A stretch of 6,950 nt of DNA, from assembly GCA_005877655.1 (NCBI GenBank), contig VBOC01000197.1, positions 1,154-8,103 of the forward strand. Direction: 5' to 3'. The notes beneath the pieces were generated by a model. That model did no database searches and had not been told where the DNA came from. It was given only the letters and a program-made list of their open reading frames with translations. Positions 1 to 6,441 of the stretch are shown piece after piece. The number at the start of each line of letters is the position of its first letter. Positions within the stretch are counted from its first letter, which is position 1. This DNA is from Ignavibacteria bacterium. GTDB taxonomy: Bacteria; Bacteroidota; Ignavibacteria; UBA10030; SZUA-254. A program made the translations under genes and the position numbers.

Positions 1-107
1 GAGAACCGGCACCTTCACAAGCGGAGGTGCGGAGGGACTGGATACCGCGGGTCCGGAAAATCGGGCGCGACGGGAAAATTACAACTCTTGCTACTGTCTC
101 GCGGTGA
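1..107 (+). CDS. Possible 3' end of an upstream gene (partial, uncertain)
   Basis: All three forward frames stay open through the first 100 bases, so the coding frame cannot be settled. The frame ending at TGA 105-107 is favoured because its end reads VRKIGRDGKITTLATVSR, which resembles the closing strand of an NHL-type beta-propeller repeat (pattern 'IRKI-x-DG-x-TTLA'). The residues before it do not look like a propeller. The two other frames end at TGA 134-136 and TAG 157-159; the last would overlap the next start by 14 bases. This may be a real gene tail, a damaged one, or chance. No function is claimed. Confidence 0.2.
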   Translation, partial: EPAPSQAEVRRDWIPRVRKIGRDGKITTLATVSR

Positions 108-145
108 GCTGGAATGGCTCAATGAAAAAGGAGTGATCCCCCAGT

Positions 146-1828
146 ATGCAAGAAGATAGGGTCTACGGACCCACACTGGAGTTCCGTACCATCCCGGAAA
201 TGTTCGACCGGCTTACGGAGAAGTACGCCCAGGACCCTAAGCCGGCTCTCATGCACAAGGTGGGGGGTGCGTACCAAGGCATCTCATACTCAGAGCTCGC
301 GGACCTGGTGCGACGCTTCGCGGCAGGGCTCACGGCCCTCGGTGTCCGACGCGGAGATCGCATCGCATTGGTTTCCGAGAACCGCCCGGAGTATGTGGTG
401 GCGGATATGGGAATGGTCAGGATCGGAGCCGTCAACGTATCTCTCTATCCGACACTTTCCTCAAAACAGGTCCGGTATATCTTCAAGGATGCCGGCGTTG
501 AGTTTGCACTCGTTTCGAATCAGCTCCACCTCAAGAAAGTTCTCGGAATCTCCAGCGAGGTTCCGAATCTCCGGAAAATCATCGTCTTTTCCGATAAGGC
601 ATCCATGGAAGATCCATGTGTGATTTCATATGCCTCTCATCTATACGTCCGGCACGACCGGCGATCCCAAGGGAGTGATGCTCACGCACCGGAATATGGC
701 TGAGAACATCAAGGCATCCGCCGTATGCATTCCCCTCACGCACGAGGATAGAGTCTTATCCTTTCTGCCGCTCAGTCATTCGTACGAAAGGATGGCGGGC
801 TATTATACGGCAATGGCATGCGGAGCGACGATCGCCTATGCGGAAAGTGTTCAGACTCTTCGTGATAATTTTTTCGAGGTGAGGCCGACGGTCGTCATGA
901 TGGTGCCCCGAGCGTTTGAGAGATTCTACAACCGGTTGATCCGTTACAAGGCGCAGCAACCGAAGCTGCGACAATCAATATTTCATTGGGGGATTAGGGT
1001 GGGAAGTGCGTACGCTGAGGAGCGCAAGAGCGGCAAGTTGTCCCCCAATCTCAAGATCAAACGAGAACTCGCGGATCGATTGGTGTTCCGCAAAATTCGC
1101 GCAAGATTGGGAGGCCGGATCCGGTTTCTGACCTCGGGAGGAGCGCCGCTCGGGCGCGAACTCGCAGAATTCTTCGAGGCAATCGGCATCCCGATCATCG
1201 AAGGATACGGCATGACGGAGACTTCGCCCGTCATCAGCTTCAATCGTGTTGACGAATTTGAGTTCGGCACCGTCGGCAAACCGATTCCCGGTGTGGAGGT
1301 GAAGATTGCCCCGGACGGTGAAGTCCTCGCCCGGGGTCCGAATATCATGAAGGGCTATTGGAATGACCCGGTTTCAACTGCGCAGGTAATCGACACAGAG
1401 GGATGGCTGCACACGGGTGACATCGGTTCCTTCAACGAGCGCGGATTTCTTGTCATTACGGATAGAAAGAAGCATCTCTTCGTCACCTCAGGCGGTAAGA
1501 ATATCGCTCCCCAGGCCATTGAGAGTCTCTTCCTTCAGAGCGATCTCATTGATCAATTCGTCCTCATCGGAGAGGGCCGGATGTTCCTGACTGCGCTCAT
1601 CGTGCCTAGCTTTGAGCGAGTCGCAGAAATGGCGAGATCGATGAATCTAAGAGTGACGAATCATGAGGATTTAAGGCAAACTATGAGCGTGTCAGAAAAT
1701 TTACACTCCTCGATCGTCCTCTCACGATCGAAAACGGCGAAATCACCCCGACGCTGAAGGTGTGCCGGAAGGTCGTGGAAGCGCGTTTCAAGGATCATAT
1801 CGACAAAATGTATGAGGGATTCGCTTAG
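146..1828 (+). pseudogene. Long-chain acyl-CoA ligase (AMP-forming, COG1022-like), disrupted by two frame-shifting lesions
   Basis: Intact relatives activate fatty acids with ATP to acyl-AMP and then acyl-CoA. Three consecutive pieces encode one ANL-superfamily protein: frame of 146 to about 626 (N-terminal domain), frame of 630 to about 1678, and back to the first frame from about 1682 to TAG 1826-1828. The middle piece carries the ATP/AMP P-loop YTSGTTGDPKG (642-674), YGMTETSP (1206-1229), the TGD motif (1413-1421) and DRKKHLFVTSGGKN (1461-1502). The last piece carries NGEITPTLKVCRK, whose conserved Lys is at 1757-1759. Read without correction, the first frame stops at 703 and the middle frame at 1757, so no single product has both the P-loop and the catalytic Lys. 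The reconstruction is about 560 residues; relatives have about 600. Some 20-25 residues seem missing at each junction. An SD-like AAGGAG (128-133) lies 12 bases before ATG 146. It could be true decay or an assembly error. Confidence 0.85.
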
Positions 1829-1842
1829 TCGATGCTTGAGTC

Positions 1843-1871
1843 TTGACTCTTGGGATAGAATTGGCTATTAT
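1843..1871 (+). promoter_or_regulatory. Candidate sigma70-type promoter for the membrane-protein gene
   Basis: TTGACT (1843-1848) and TATTAT (1866-1871) are separated by exactly 17 bases, five and four matches to the classical -35 and -10 hexamers respectively. The pair lies just after the ligase stop, about 70 bases before the start codon at 1944, where a promoter would be expected. If the host is a Bacteroidota member, its main sigma factor prefers a different motif, which lowers confidence. Confidence 0.35.
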
Positions 1872-1943
1872 TGGGCGATTTCCCAAACCATCCGTTGCCC
1901 CAAAACCGCACTGACCATTGTCGAACTTGACAGGGAGGGAGAG

Positions 1944-3059
1944 ATGAATTCCGCCTATTCACTTGCTGTTGCCTCGCGCGCAGAGGTGATGTCGGAAGGA
2001 TTGTGGCTGAGAAGCAGGAGCTGGGATCTCACCTTCATCAGCTTGAGCGCCGTGATCGTGGCGGTTCCGATTCTTACTTTTATCTTCGCCAATCAGGCGA
2101 CCCCCTATATCAACAGCATGCTGCTTGCCCTCGGCATCAAGTATGTCTGGGATGCCGACGCGAGCCGCAACCTCGTCAACGGAACGATCGCGCTCTTCAT
2201 TGGGGGGCCCCACATGTACGCAACGTACACACGCACCGCGTTCGACAAGAATTTTTCAAGGGAGCACAAACTCCTTCTCGCTTTTTCGGTGCTGGTGCCT
2301 ATCGCTGTCATCTACATGGTGGTCAAACATTTTCAGTTCCTGATCATTTTCTTCTTCTGGGCATCAATTCATATTTTGCACCAGGCGGCGTTCATTGTGG
2401 AATGTTATAACAAGAGAGCCGCACGGTCTCTCTCGTGGTCATCCAGAATGATCGACTATGGCCTCCTCTTTTCCGCGCTCTACCCGATTGCCACCTACAA
2501 GTTCATCCATGAGGATTTCTATATCGGCGCCAATAAGATCTTCTTCCCGGATTTCCTCAAGACCGATTATATTTTTTACCTGATTACGGCTGTTTTTGCC
2601 GCGTCGGCCATTCTGTTCACGTGGAAAACAATTCATGAGATTCGGGCGGGTGTTGCTCACTACCCAAAAATTATCCTGATCTCTCTCACGTCGCTCGTCG
2701 CCTTTTTCATCCCTGCATTCCCCAATCTGGATGTCGCCTTTCAGGGGTTCAATGCGTGGCATTCGTTCCAGTATCTGGGTCTTACCTATTACATTAACCG
2801 CCTGCGCCACCAACGGGGGGAGATCGGGACCAAGTTCATCGACAAAATGTCTGAGGACGGAAGGACCTGGTACTACTATCTCTTCAATGTCGGCCTGACG
2901 GCTGCTGCAGTATCGATCATCGCGTTGCTCATCTATTTTAGCCCGGCTCTCGGGCTCTCGTTTGATCAATGCTACTATATCGTGGTTCTTTCGTTTCTGT
3001 TAATGCATTACCTCCACGACCACCTGCTCTTCACGAAACCCGGAGAGATCCTCGTCTAA
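1944..3059 (+). CDS. Polytopic inner-membrane protein with conserved-looking histidine clusters, function unknown
   Basis: The 371-residue product has roughly eight to ten hydrophobic segments, near residues 30-49, 78-97, 109-127, 130-150, 170-187, 208-227, 241-259, 311-332 and 343-362. Histidines cluster in motifs in or beside them: GGPHMYATYTRT (His90), HILHQ (His143, His146), AWHSFQY (His273) and HYLHDH (His355, His358, His360). Such patterns occur in membrane metal or haem enzymes, including fatty-acid hydroxylases and Brp/Blh-type carotenoid oxygenases, but none of those families is recognised with confidence. Start 1944 is chosen because AGGGAGG (1932-1938) sits five bases before it. 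The frame is open upstream to an ATG at 1812 inside the ligase tail, but that extension has no good ribosome site and is polar and unlike a membrane-protein N-terminus. There is no cleavable signal peptide. It follows the broken ligase by 115 bases, so a shared lipid role is only speculative. Confidence 0.85.
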   Translation: MNSAYSLAVASRAEVMSEGLWLRSRSWDLTFISLSAVIVAVPILTFIFANQATPYINSMLLALGIKYVWDADASRNLVNGTIALFIGGPHMYATYTRTAFDKNFSREHKLLLAFSVLVPIAVIYMVVKHFQFLIIFFFWASIHILHQAAFIVECYNKRAARSLSWSSRMIDYGLLFSALYPIATYKFIHEDFYIGANKIFFPDFLKTDYIFYLITAVFAASAILFTWKTIHEIRAGVAHYPKIILISLTSLVAFFIPAFPNLDVAFQGFNAWHSFQYLGLTYYINRLRHQRGEIGTKFIDKMSEDGRTWYYYLFNVGLTAAAVSIIALLIYFSPALGLSFDQCYYIVVLSFLLMHYLHDHLLFTKPGEILV

Positions 3060-3124
3060 GCTGCAAGCGGCAAAGAAGGCTTTATCGTTCTTACACCGGA
3101 ACCTGATCCACTGATGCGCCGGCC

Positions 3125-3589
3125 ATGCCATCGACCGTCTGCAACATCATCGAGGTGTGCACCTTCAAATTTGAGAAGGATCGTCCGCAGTATTTGCTCC
3201 TCCGTCGTGCCCCCTACCTGAAACGCCATCCCGGAATCTGGCAGCTTGTAACCGGCTCTATCGAAAGTGAGGAGCGGGCCGTCGATGCCGCATTACGCGA
3301 ATTGCGCGAAGAGACCGGCCTGACTCCATCGGGATTCTGGAACGTCCCTTATGTCGACATCTTCTTTGACCACTCCAAAGATCTCGTAAACGTCTGTCCG
3401 GTATTTGCCGCACAGGTTGAACCGGGTGATTCGCCAAAACTCTCGAAGGAGCATAACAAGTTCGATTGGCTTACCGCCGAGGATGCAGAGCGGAGATTGG
3501 TCTGGCCCGGCCAGCGATCCGGGCTCCGCATCGTGAACGACTACATCGTGCGGGGGGAGAAGGCTGCCGGCCTCATGCGAATTCGATGA
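3125..3589 (+). CDS. Nudix hydrolase, NudB-like
   Basis: This 154-residue cytosolic protein is predicted to hydrolyse a nucleoside diphosphate linked to another group, using divalent metal. A perfect Nudix box (G-x5-E-x7-REUxEExGU) runs from Gly44 to Leu66, with the metal-binding RELREETGL at 58-66. The lead-in WQLVTGS (39-45) matches the 'W-Q-x-V-T-G-S' typical of NudB, the dATP pyrophosphohydrolase/dihydroneopterin triphosphate pyrophosphatase of folate synthesis. That points to a (d)NTP-type substrate, but substrate calls from the box alone are unreliable. Length is normal for the family and the domain is intact. ATG 3125 gives a start close to the first beta strand. No convincing Shine-Dalgarno sequence precedes it, and an out-of-frame ATG sits at 3114. 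It lies 65 bases after the membrane-protein gene and may be co-transcribed with it. Confidence 0.92.
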   Translation: MPSTVCNIIEVCTFKFEKDRPQYLLLRRAPYLKRHPGIWQLVTGSIESEERAVDAALRELREETGLTPSGFWNVPYVDIFFDHSKDLVNVCPVFAAQVEPGDSPKLSKEHNKFDWLTAEDAERRLVWPGQRSGLRIVNDYIVRGEKAAGLMRIR

Positions 3590-3591
3590 TT

Positions 3592-3632
3592 CCGGGGGGT
3601 ATTGCCGATCCCCGGTCTCCAACGTTCCCCCC
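3592..3632 (+). repeat. GC-rich inverted repeats after the Nudix gene, possible terminator
   Basis: Three bases after the Nudix stop, CCGGGG (3592-3597) can pair with CCCCGG (3610-3615) across a 12-base loop. Alternatively the G-run 3594-3599 can pair with the C-run 3627-3632. The position suits transcription termination, but no T-run follows, so an intrinsic terminator of the usual kind is not supported. Confidence 0.3.
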
Positions 3633-3702
3633 GATATAACTCAGAGAAAACCGATCATTCTGTAACGAAACGCGGATCCGTGAGTATTGCATAATAAAAG
3701 GT

Positions 3703-3740
3703 ACCCCCGACCCCGTCGGGCGTCCTTTCCCATCGGGGGT
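3703..3740 (+). promoter_or_regulatory. Overlapping alternative hairpins in the leader before the PDZ gene
   Basis: ACCCCCGA (3703-3710) is a perfect 8-base inverted repeat with TCGGGGGT (3733-3740). The first arm overlaps a second, tight hairpin, CCCGAC (3706-3711), loop CCC, GTCGGG (3715-3720), so the two cannot form together. The arm 3732-3739 can also pair with CCCCCGAT at 3628-3635. A weak -10-like CATAAT lies just upstream at 3690-3695, with no good -35. The element could be an attenuator, a leader structure or a terminator; there is no clean T-run directly after either stem. The stretch 3590-3851 holds no convincing gene. Confidence 0.35.
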
Positions 3741-3794
3741 CGTTGTTAAAGGATAGTTTTAGGTCCGGTCGTTGTAAACCGCGCCTTCAAAGCC

Positions 3795-3822
3795 GAGGTC
3801 TAATGGGAGAGGTCAAATGGGC
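3795..3822 (+). repeat. 14-bp tandem direct repeat upstream of the PDZ gene
   Basis: GAGGTCTAATGGGA (3795-3808) is followed at once by GAGGTCAAATGGGC (3809-3822), which differs at only two of 14 positions. It ends 29 bases before the start codon at 3852. AAGCCG (3790-3795) and CGGCTT (3823-3828) flank the pair as a 6-base inverted repeat. The layout resembles a two-copy regulator-binding site or a repeat in the 5' untranslated RNA, but could be a chance small duplication. Confidence 0.4.
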
Positions 3823-3851
3823 CGGCTTGTCTCATAATAGGAGATCGTACC

Positions 3852-4850
3852 ATGATGCATTCGATTTTGCGACCCGGGGTGCTCGCCGTTTTCCTGGCAT
3901 TGCCCCTTTCCTTCGCTTGCACACAATCGCGTTCCTCCGGACGCAGCTATTCAGTCATGAGCGTCCATAACCGCGGGCACCTCGGTGTAAGAGTCGAGGA
4001 CGTGCCCCGGGATGTGAACGACAAAGAGAAACCTTCCGTCGATCACGGGGCCTACGTCGTCGAGGTCGTCGAAGACAGCCCCGCCGAAGATGCCGGAATT
4101 AAGGAGAAGGACGTCATTGTGAGCTTCGACGCCGGGAAGATCGAGACCAGCAACGACCTGATTCGGGCGGTCCGCCGCGCAAAGCCGAAGAGCGAGGTCA
4201 AAATCGAGGTGGTCCGAAAAGGAGAGCATAAGGTTCTCACCGCAAAGATCGGACGAGAATCAGCCCCGCGCGCGTTTTCATTCGGGTTTGGCAACAGCGG
4301 GATGCACGCCCCCAATTCTCCCAAATTGTTCCGGGCATTCGGGATGAACGAGCTTCATGGCCTCTCGGTTGAAGATCTCACGAAACAGCTCGCCGACTAC
4401 TTCCAAGTGCCCAACAAAAGGGGTGTCCTGGTGACAGAGGTCGAGGCCGGTTCCTCTGGCGAAAAATCAGGGTTTAAGGCCGGCGACGTAATCGTGAAGG
4501 CTGACGGCAGTACGATCCGCCGGACCGACGATCTTCAGGAGCAGTTCGCAGACTCGAAGGGCCGGGAAATATCCATAGAGATTATCCGGAAGGGGAAATC
4601 ACTTTCGCTGACGATGAAAATCGTGCGGGAGGAAGAAAGCAATGCGGATGAGGATGATGACCCGTCATTCAACATGATATTTCCGGACGACCAGCATCTC
4701 GACGGTTTGGATCTCAACATGAACTATCACGAAATTACAAAGAGAGCGCTGGACCGTGTATGGAAGTCCTTGAGGGAATTGAGGGCAGAAGTGGAGAGAC
4801 GCCTTCATGATATTCACCAATCCGTCTACACGCAGTTTTCACACCTGTAG
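3852..4850 (+). CDS. Exported protein with two PDZ domains, no protease domain
   Basis: The 332-residue product starts with an export signal: a hydrophobic stretch at 9-22 ending SFAC, with Cys23. It may be a lipoprotein, although Ser at -3 of the lipobox is atypical; ordinary signal-peptidase cleavage after Ala22 is possible too. PDZ1 spans about 43-133 (HLGVRVEDV; EDSPAEDAGIKEKDVIVSFD) and PDZ2 about 168-258 (LSVEDL; GSSGEKSGFKAGDVIVKADG). Both resemble the substrate- or peptide-binding PDZ domains of HtrA/DegP proteases, but the trypsin-like domain is absent and no catalytic triad is seen. An acidic run EEESNADEDDD (260-270) links PDZ2 to a charged, probably helical C-terminus (about 293-326). 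A scaffold, adaptor or chaperone role in the envelope is inferred. The start is supported by AGGAGA (3839-3844), seven bases upstream; a second ATG follows directly. Exported peptidase genes lie downstream. Confidence 0.85.
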   Translation: MMHSILRPGVLAVFLALPLSFACTQSRSSGRSYSVMSVHNRGHLGVRVEDVPRDVNDKEKPSVDHGAYVVEVVEDSPAEDAGIKEKDVIVSFDAGKIETSNDLIRAVRRAKPKSEVKIEVVRKGEHKVLTAKIGRESAPRAFSFGFGNSGMHAPNSPKLFRAFGMNELHGLSVEDLTKQLADYFQVPNKRGVLVTEVEAGSSGEKSGFKAGDVIVKADGSTIRRTDDLQEQFADSKGREISIEIIRKGKSLSLTMKIVREEESNADEDDDPSFNMIFPDDQHLDGLDLNMNYHEITKRALDRVWKSLRELRAEVERRLHDIHQSVYTQFSHL

Positions 4851-4884
4851 GGAAAGGCCGCTCGAACCGCCCCCGGGGAGGCAA

Positions 4885-4907
4885 ACAACGGTCGACAGAT
4901 TCGTTGT
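4885..4907 (+). repeat. Inverted repeat between the PDZ and M28 genes
   Basis: ACAACG (4885-4890) pairs with CGTTGT (4902-4907) around an 11-base loop that itself contains the palindrome GTCGAC. Flanking GGC and GCC could lengthen the stem with a mismatch. The position after the PDZ stop suits a terminator, but the nearest T-run (4928-4933) is 20 bases further on, so this is weak. Confidence 0.25.
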
Positions 4908-4913
4908 CGCCGA

Positions 4914-4941
4914 TTGATATTGCTCAATTTTTTCGTATATT
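4914..4941 (+). promoter_or_regulatory. Candidate promoter for the M28 peptidase genes
   Basis: TTGATA (4914-4919) and TATATT (4936-4941) are spaced 16 bases apart, five of six matches each to the classical -35 and -10 hexamers. The surrounding bases are clearly more A+T-rich than the flanking genes. A transcript would start near 4948 and leave a leader of about 60 bases before ATG 5008. Confidence 0.45.
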
Positions 4942-5007
4942 CCTCAGTTTCGTCGCTTCCCACACAGAGCATCTATCGACGTCCGCTTCCTGAAGGAATT
5001 TTTGCCG

Positions 5008-6405
5008 ATGATTTCGGTTATTCGCGCAGGCGCCCTCGGCCTGTTCCTTTTTTCTCTCAGCGCTGCCTCTGCCCAGACCGCCGACACGGCGAGCGGCCGC
5101 CCTTACGAGAGAGTTGCCAATCGAATCATTTCGAGCGGACTCATGTCGGGTCAGGCGTTCCCGATTCTGCGGGAGCTCACCTCGACCGTGGGTGCCCGAC
5201 TCAGCGGATCCCCGGAGGCTGAACACGCCGTTGCGTGGGCGCAGCAAACCATGCAAAAGCTCGGTTTTCAAAATGTTCATCTTGAAAAGGTGGCAGTCCC
5301 TCATTGGGTCCGGAGTTCTGTTGAGGAAGCATCGATCATCCTGCCAGGTCCAAACACCGAAGTACCGCTCCGTATCTGCGCCCTGGGCGGCAGCATTGCC
5401 ACGCCCCGGGATGGAATCACGGCTGAAGTCGTGGAAGTAAAATCATTTGACGAGCTGAAGGCGCTGGGTGACCGTGCGCGGGGAAAAATTGTATTCTTCA
5501 ATCGCCCTCTTGACCCAAGCAAAGTGAGCACATTCGAGGCCTACGGCGGAGCCGTCAACCAGCGGGGCCAGGGGGCGGTGGAGTCTGCGCGGCCGGGAGG
5601 AGTCGCGGCGCTCGTGCGGTCGATGACGACACGCCTCGATAACGTGCCCCATACTGGGGCGATGGGCTATAACGACAGCGTCCCAAAAGTTCCGGCGGCG
5701 GCTGTGAGCACGCTGGGTGCGGATCTCCTCGATAGTTTGCTCGCCTCAAGAAAGGGGCTTCGCCTGAAGATGAAGCTCGGGTGTCAGACGCTGCCGGATG
5801 CCGAGTCTGCCGATGTGATAGGGGAACTCAGAGGATCGGAGCACCCTGAAGAAGTGATCGTCATCGGCGGCCACCTCGACAGCTGGGACAAGGGTTCGGG
5901 TGCGCATGATGACGGCGCAGGGTGCAGCCATTCACTGGAGGCACTGCGGCTTCTCAAGGATCTGGGATTAACCCCGAAGCGAACGATCCGTGTCGTGCTC
6001 TTCATGAACGAGGAGAACGGGTTGCGAGGCGCCAAGGCTTACGCGGCGAAGGACCGGCCGGGAGAAAAACACATCGCCGCGATCGAGACTGACGCGGGCG
6101 GTTTTTCTCCGCGCGGGTTTGGCGTCCAGGCCGACTCCCAGGTTGTCGAGAGAATCGCACGGTGGGCCTATCTCCTCCGGCCGATCGAAGCCGACCGTAT
6201 TCAAAAGGGCGGCGGCGGGGCGGACATATCCGAACTCGGAAAGAAGGGAGTGCCGACACTCGGTCTGAGAGTCGACGGACAACGCTATTTCGATTATCAT
6301 CACTCCGACAGCGACACGATCGACAAGGTGAATGAACGGGAGCTTGAACTCGGCGCGATTGCACTCGCAATTCTTTCGTTCGTACTCGCACAGGAAGGCG
6401 TTTAA
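5008..6405 (+). CDS. Secreted M28 zinc aminopeptidase/carboxypeptidase Q-like
   Basis: The 465-residue preprotein has a clear signal peptide (hydrophobic core about 8-20, cleavage ASA|Q after Ala22), so the enzyme acts outside the cytoplasm. A PA-like insert (about 120-250) precedes the C-terminal M28 metallopeptidase fold. All expected di-zinc ligands and the base are visible: GGHLDSWD (His289), AHDDG (Asp301 bridging), NEEN (Glu335 base, Glu336 ligand), ETDAG (Asp362) and YHHSDSDT (His432). Wording around these motifs matches the carboxypeptidase Q (plasma glutamate carboxypeptidase) group, which releases residues from small peptides, and length is normal for it. The exact peptide specificity cannot be read from sequence. 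ATG 5008 is preferred over in-frame TTG 5002 because AAGGA (4993-4997) lies ten bases from it, against only four from the TTG. The next gene encodes a related protein. Confidence 0.93.
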   Translation: MISVIRAGALGLFLFSLSAASAQTADTASGRPYERVANRIISSGLMSGQAFPILRELTSTVGARLSGSPEAEHAVAWAQQTMQKLGFQNVHLEKVAVPHWVRSSVEEASIILPGPNTEVPLRICALGGSIATPRDGITAEVVEVKSFDELKALGDRARGKIVFFNRPLDPSKVSTFEAYGGAVNQRGQGAVESARPGGVAALVRSMTTRLDNVPHTGAMGYNDSVPKVPAAAVSTLGADLLDSLLASRKGLRLKMKLGCQTLPDAESADVIGELRGSEHPEEVIVIGGHLDSWDKGSGAHDDGAGCSHSLEALRLLKDLGLTPKRTIRVVLFMNEENGLRGAKAYAAKDRPGEKHIAAIETDAGGFSPRGFGVQADSQVVERIARWAYLLRPIEADRIQKGGGGADISELGKKGVPTLGLRVDGQRYFDYHHSDSDTIDKVNERELELGAIALAILSFVLAQEGV

Positions 6406-6438
6406 ATGTTTTTGATCAATCACTATTCTCCCGAGGTG
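6392..6438 (+). promoter_or_regulatory. Two competing ribosome-binding sites for the second peptidase
   Basis: AGGAAGG (6392-6398), inside the last codons of the preceding gene, is seven bases before ATG 6406, which directly follows the TAA stop (TAAATG). GAGGTG (6433-6438) is three bases before an in-frame ATG at 6442. The first has better spacing; the second start gives a standard short signal peptide. The first would add 12 residues including Glu before the signal core. Confidence 0.45.
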
Positions 6439-6441
6439 CCC

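Noticed and set aside
600..1700. Programmed ribosomal frameshifting in the ligase gene
   Set aside because: No convincing slippery heptamer is seen at either junction, and residues normally present in the family appear to be missing there, which frameshifting cannot explain.
1927..1932. TTGACA as a -35 element
   Set aside because: It overlaps the ribosome-binding site of the gene starting at 1944, so any -10 would lie inside the coding sequence.
1812..1943. N-terminal extension of the membrane protein from ATG 1812
   Set aside because: It would begin inside the ligase tail, has no good ribosome site and gives a polar, low-complexity-free stretch unlike the protein; ATG 1944 has a strong AGGGAGG at ideal spacing.
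3743..3970. Small open frame before and across the PDZ start
   Set aside because: It covers the repeat-bearing leader and runs out of frame into the PDZ gene; its product shows no domain-like composition and no ribosome site.
4913..4933. ATTGA/TCAAT hairpin followed by a T-run as an intrinsic terminator
   Set aside because: The stem is five mostly A-T pairs, too weak to be convincing, and it overlaps the better-supported promoter candidate.
5968..6423. Open frames on the minus strand, including this 151-codon one
   Set aside because: They lie antisense to well-supported genes with recognisable domains and have no recognisable features of their own; GC-rich coding DNA often leaves such frames open.
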